The translations under genes were made by a program, and so were the position numbers. A DNA stretch of 64,000 bases from an uncultured Lachnospiraceae bacterium (GTDB lineage: Bacteria; Bacillota_A; Clostridia; Lachnospirales; Lachnospiraceae). Shown here piece after piece: positions 63,538-64,000 of the stretch (the stretch's first letter is position 1; every line of letters begins with the position of its first letter). The notes beneath the pieces were generated by a model. That model searched no databases. It saw only the letters and a list, made by a program, of their open reading frames with translations, and had not been told where the DNA came from. The stretch is from contig CAJTOU010000001.1 in NCBI GenBank assembly GCA_910577835.1, positions 108,328-172,327 on the forward strand. Direction: 5' to 3'.

Positions 63538-64000
63538 TCACTTTTTCATATTTTCCTGCTCCATATTATGAAGTCCATACAAAAAACAATCTATGGCAAT
63601 ACAAAAACTTTTTGAAACATCAACTGGAAAATGTTTAAAGCAGCCCCTGTCTTCCTGAGAAATAAAACCATGCATGATACTTCTAAGCACACGCTGTAAA
63701 TGCCTTTTTTGTTCCAAATTCAGTTCATAATCAGACAATACGGCTATTATCAAATTTACAATATTGCCGGCAGCATTCAGCAAAGAGCTGTCTTTTAATA
63801 TTGGAAATGACATAATAACCTTATAAAGCTCCGGATGTTCTTTTGCAAATCCATAATAAGAAGCCGCTAATGCCTGAACAGCTTCATCTCTTTTTTTATC
63901 TGTAATTGCTGATAATTGTATTTGATTTAATTCAGAAATTGCATAATGTCCAATCTCCAGATAAAGTGCTTCTATACTTTCCACATGATTATACAAAGAA
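63538..64000 (-). CDS. TetR/AcrR-family regulator, N-terminus cut off by window edge
   Basis: The frame is open at 64000. The last HTH residues, SLYNHVESIEALYLEIG, precede a WHG-type TetR C-terminal domain (about 150 residues) with FAKEHPELYKVIMSFP and LRSIMHGFISQED. TetR repressors respond to small ligands; the ligand is unknown. It is upstream of, and on the same strand as, the exporter operon but separated by a terminator. Confidence 0.88.
   Translation of the reverse strand, partial: SLYNHVESIEALYLEIGHYAISELNQIQLSAITDKKRDEAVQALAASYYGFAKEHPELYKVIMSFPILKDSSLLNAAGNIVNLIIAVLSDYELNLEQKRHLQRVLRSIMHGFISQEDRGCFKHFPVDVSKSFCIAIDCFLYGLHNMEQENMKK

Overview
The window looks like chromosome from a spore-forming, low-GC Lachnospiraceae-type Clostridia. 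Evidence: a sigG homologue next to a ylmC-type gene and an 18-cysteine high-cysteine protein, NrdR, a PRPP-dependent short HisG with HisZ, FabV, CD3324-family and YgiQ proteins, AT-rich intergenic DNA with TTGACA/TATAAT promoters, and AGGAGG ribosome sites. The genus cannot be fixed from the sequence alone. No transposase, integrase, phage gene or CRISPR array was seen. Most genes are core or housekeeping, and nearly all of 10.8-64 kb is read leftward apart from a small rightward sporulation-type block at 28.4-29.9 kb.

Layout. 1-6.4 kb: a partial AraC regulator divergent from a GH31 glycosidase, then a PARG-like protein, a DUF234-type ATPase, a methyltransferase and gene debris. 6.4-10.7 kb: a deleted MutS2-like gene behind a leader with a 12-residue peptide and two terminators, divergent from a CotH kinase-like protein. 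10.8-23.8 kb: 2-hydroxyacyl-CoA dehydratase activase pieces, queH, a Nudix gene, and a ruvA-ruvB-zapA-U32-ftsW/rodA-pbp run. 23.9-28.3 kb: pckA, two copies of a palindrome-bounded repeat, yqeG, nrdR, ylmC, sigG. 28.4-29.9 kb: the high-cysteine protein and two unknown proteins. 29.9-34.1 kb: fabV, a histidine phosphatase and two CobW-type GTPases behind a structured leader. 34.1-45.7 kb: hisZGD, recU, a pseudouridine synthase, sigma/anti-sigma, SDR, YgiQ, RsuA-type synthase, small alarmone synthetase. 45.7-53 kb: tandem hairpin repeats, M23 peptidase, FtsA-like ATPase, coaE, polA, tRNA-Leu. 53-64 kb: accessory genes, a frameshifted HTH/zinc regulator, GH105, a histidine kinase/response regulator/ABC exporter operon and a partial TetR.

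The least explained DNA is non-coding. (1) Two inverted copies of a 97-nt core at 25.67-26.05 kb share about 84 of 97 positions and keep a predicted fold with a compensatory change, yet each is bounded by its own unrelated 26-31 bp inverted arms. (2) The 5' leader of the His-rich CobW gene has three complementary pairs in a-b-c-a'-b'-c' order, which fits a multi-pseudoknot RNA. (3) The MutS2-like leader has the layout of a translation-dependent attenuator. (4) 59-bp tandem repeats, each with two hairpins and a TATAAT, lie upstream of the alarmone synthetase.

Several genes are broken: the MutS2-like gene (internal deletion with frame change), an AAA-ATPase-like stub, the HTH/zinc regulator (frameshift after its HTH) and a C-terminal fragment before the leucine-rich gene. 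All function calls come from reading motifs and recalling families; no database search was run.
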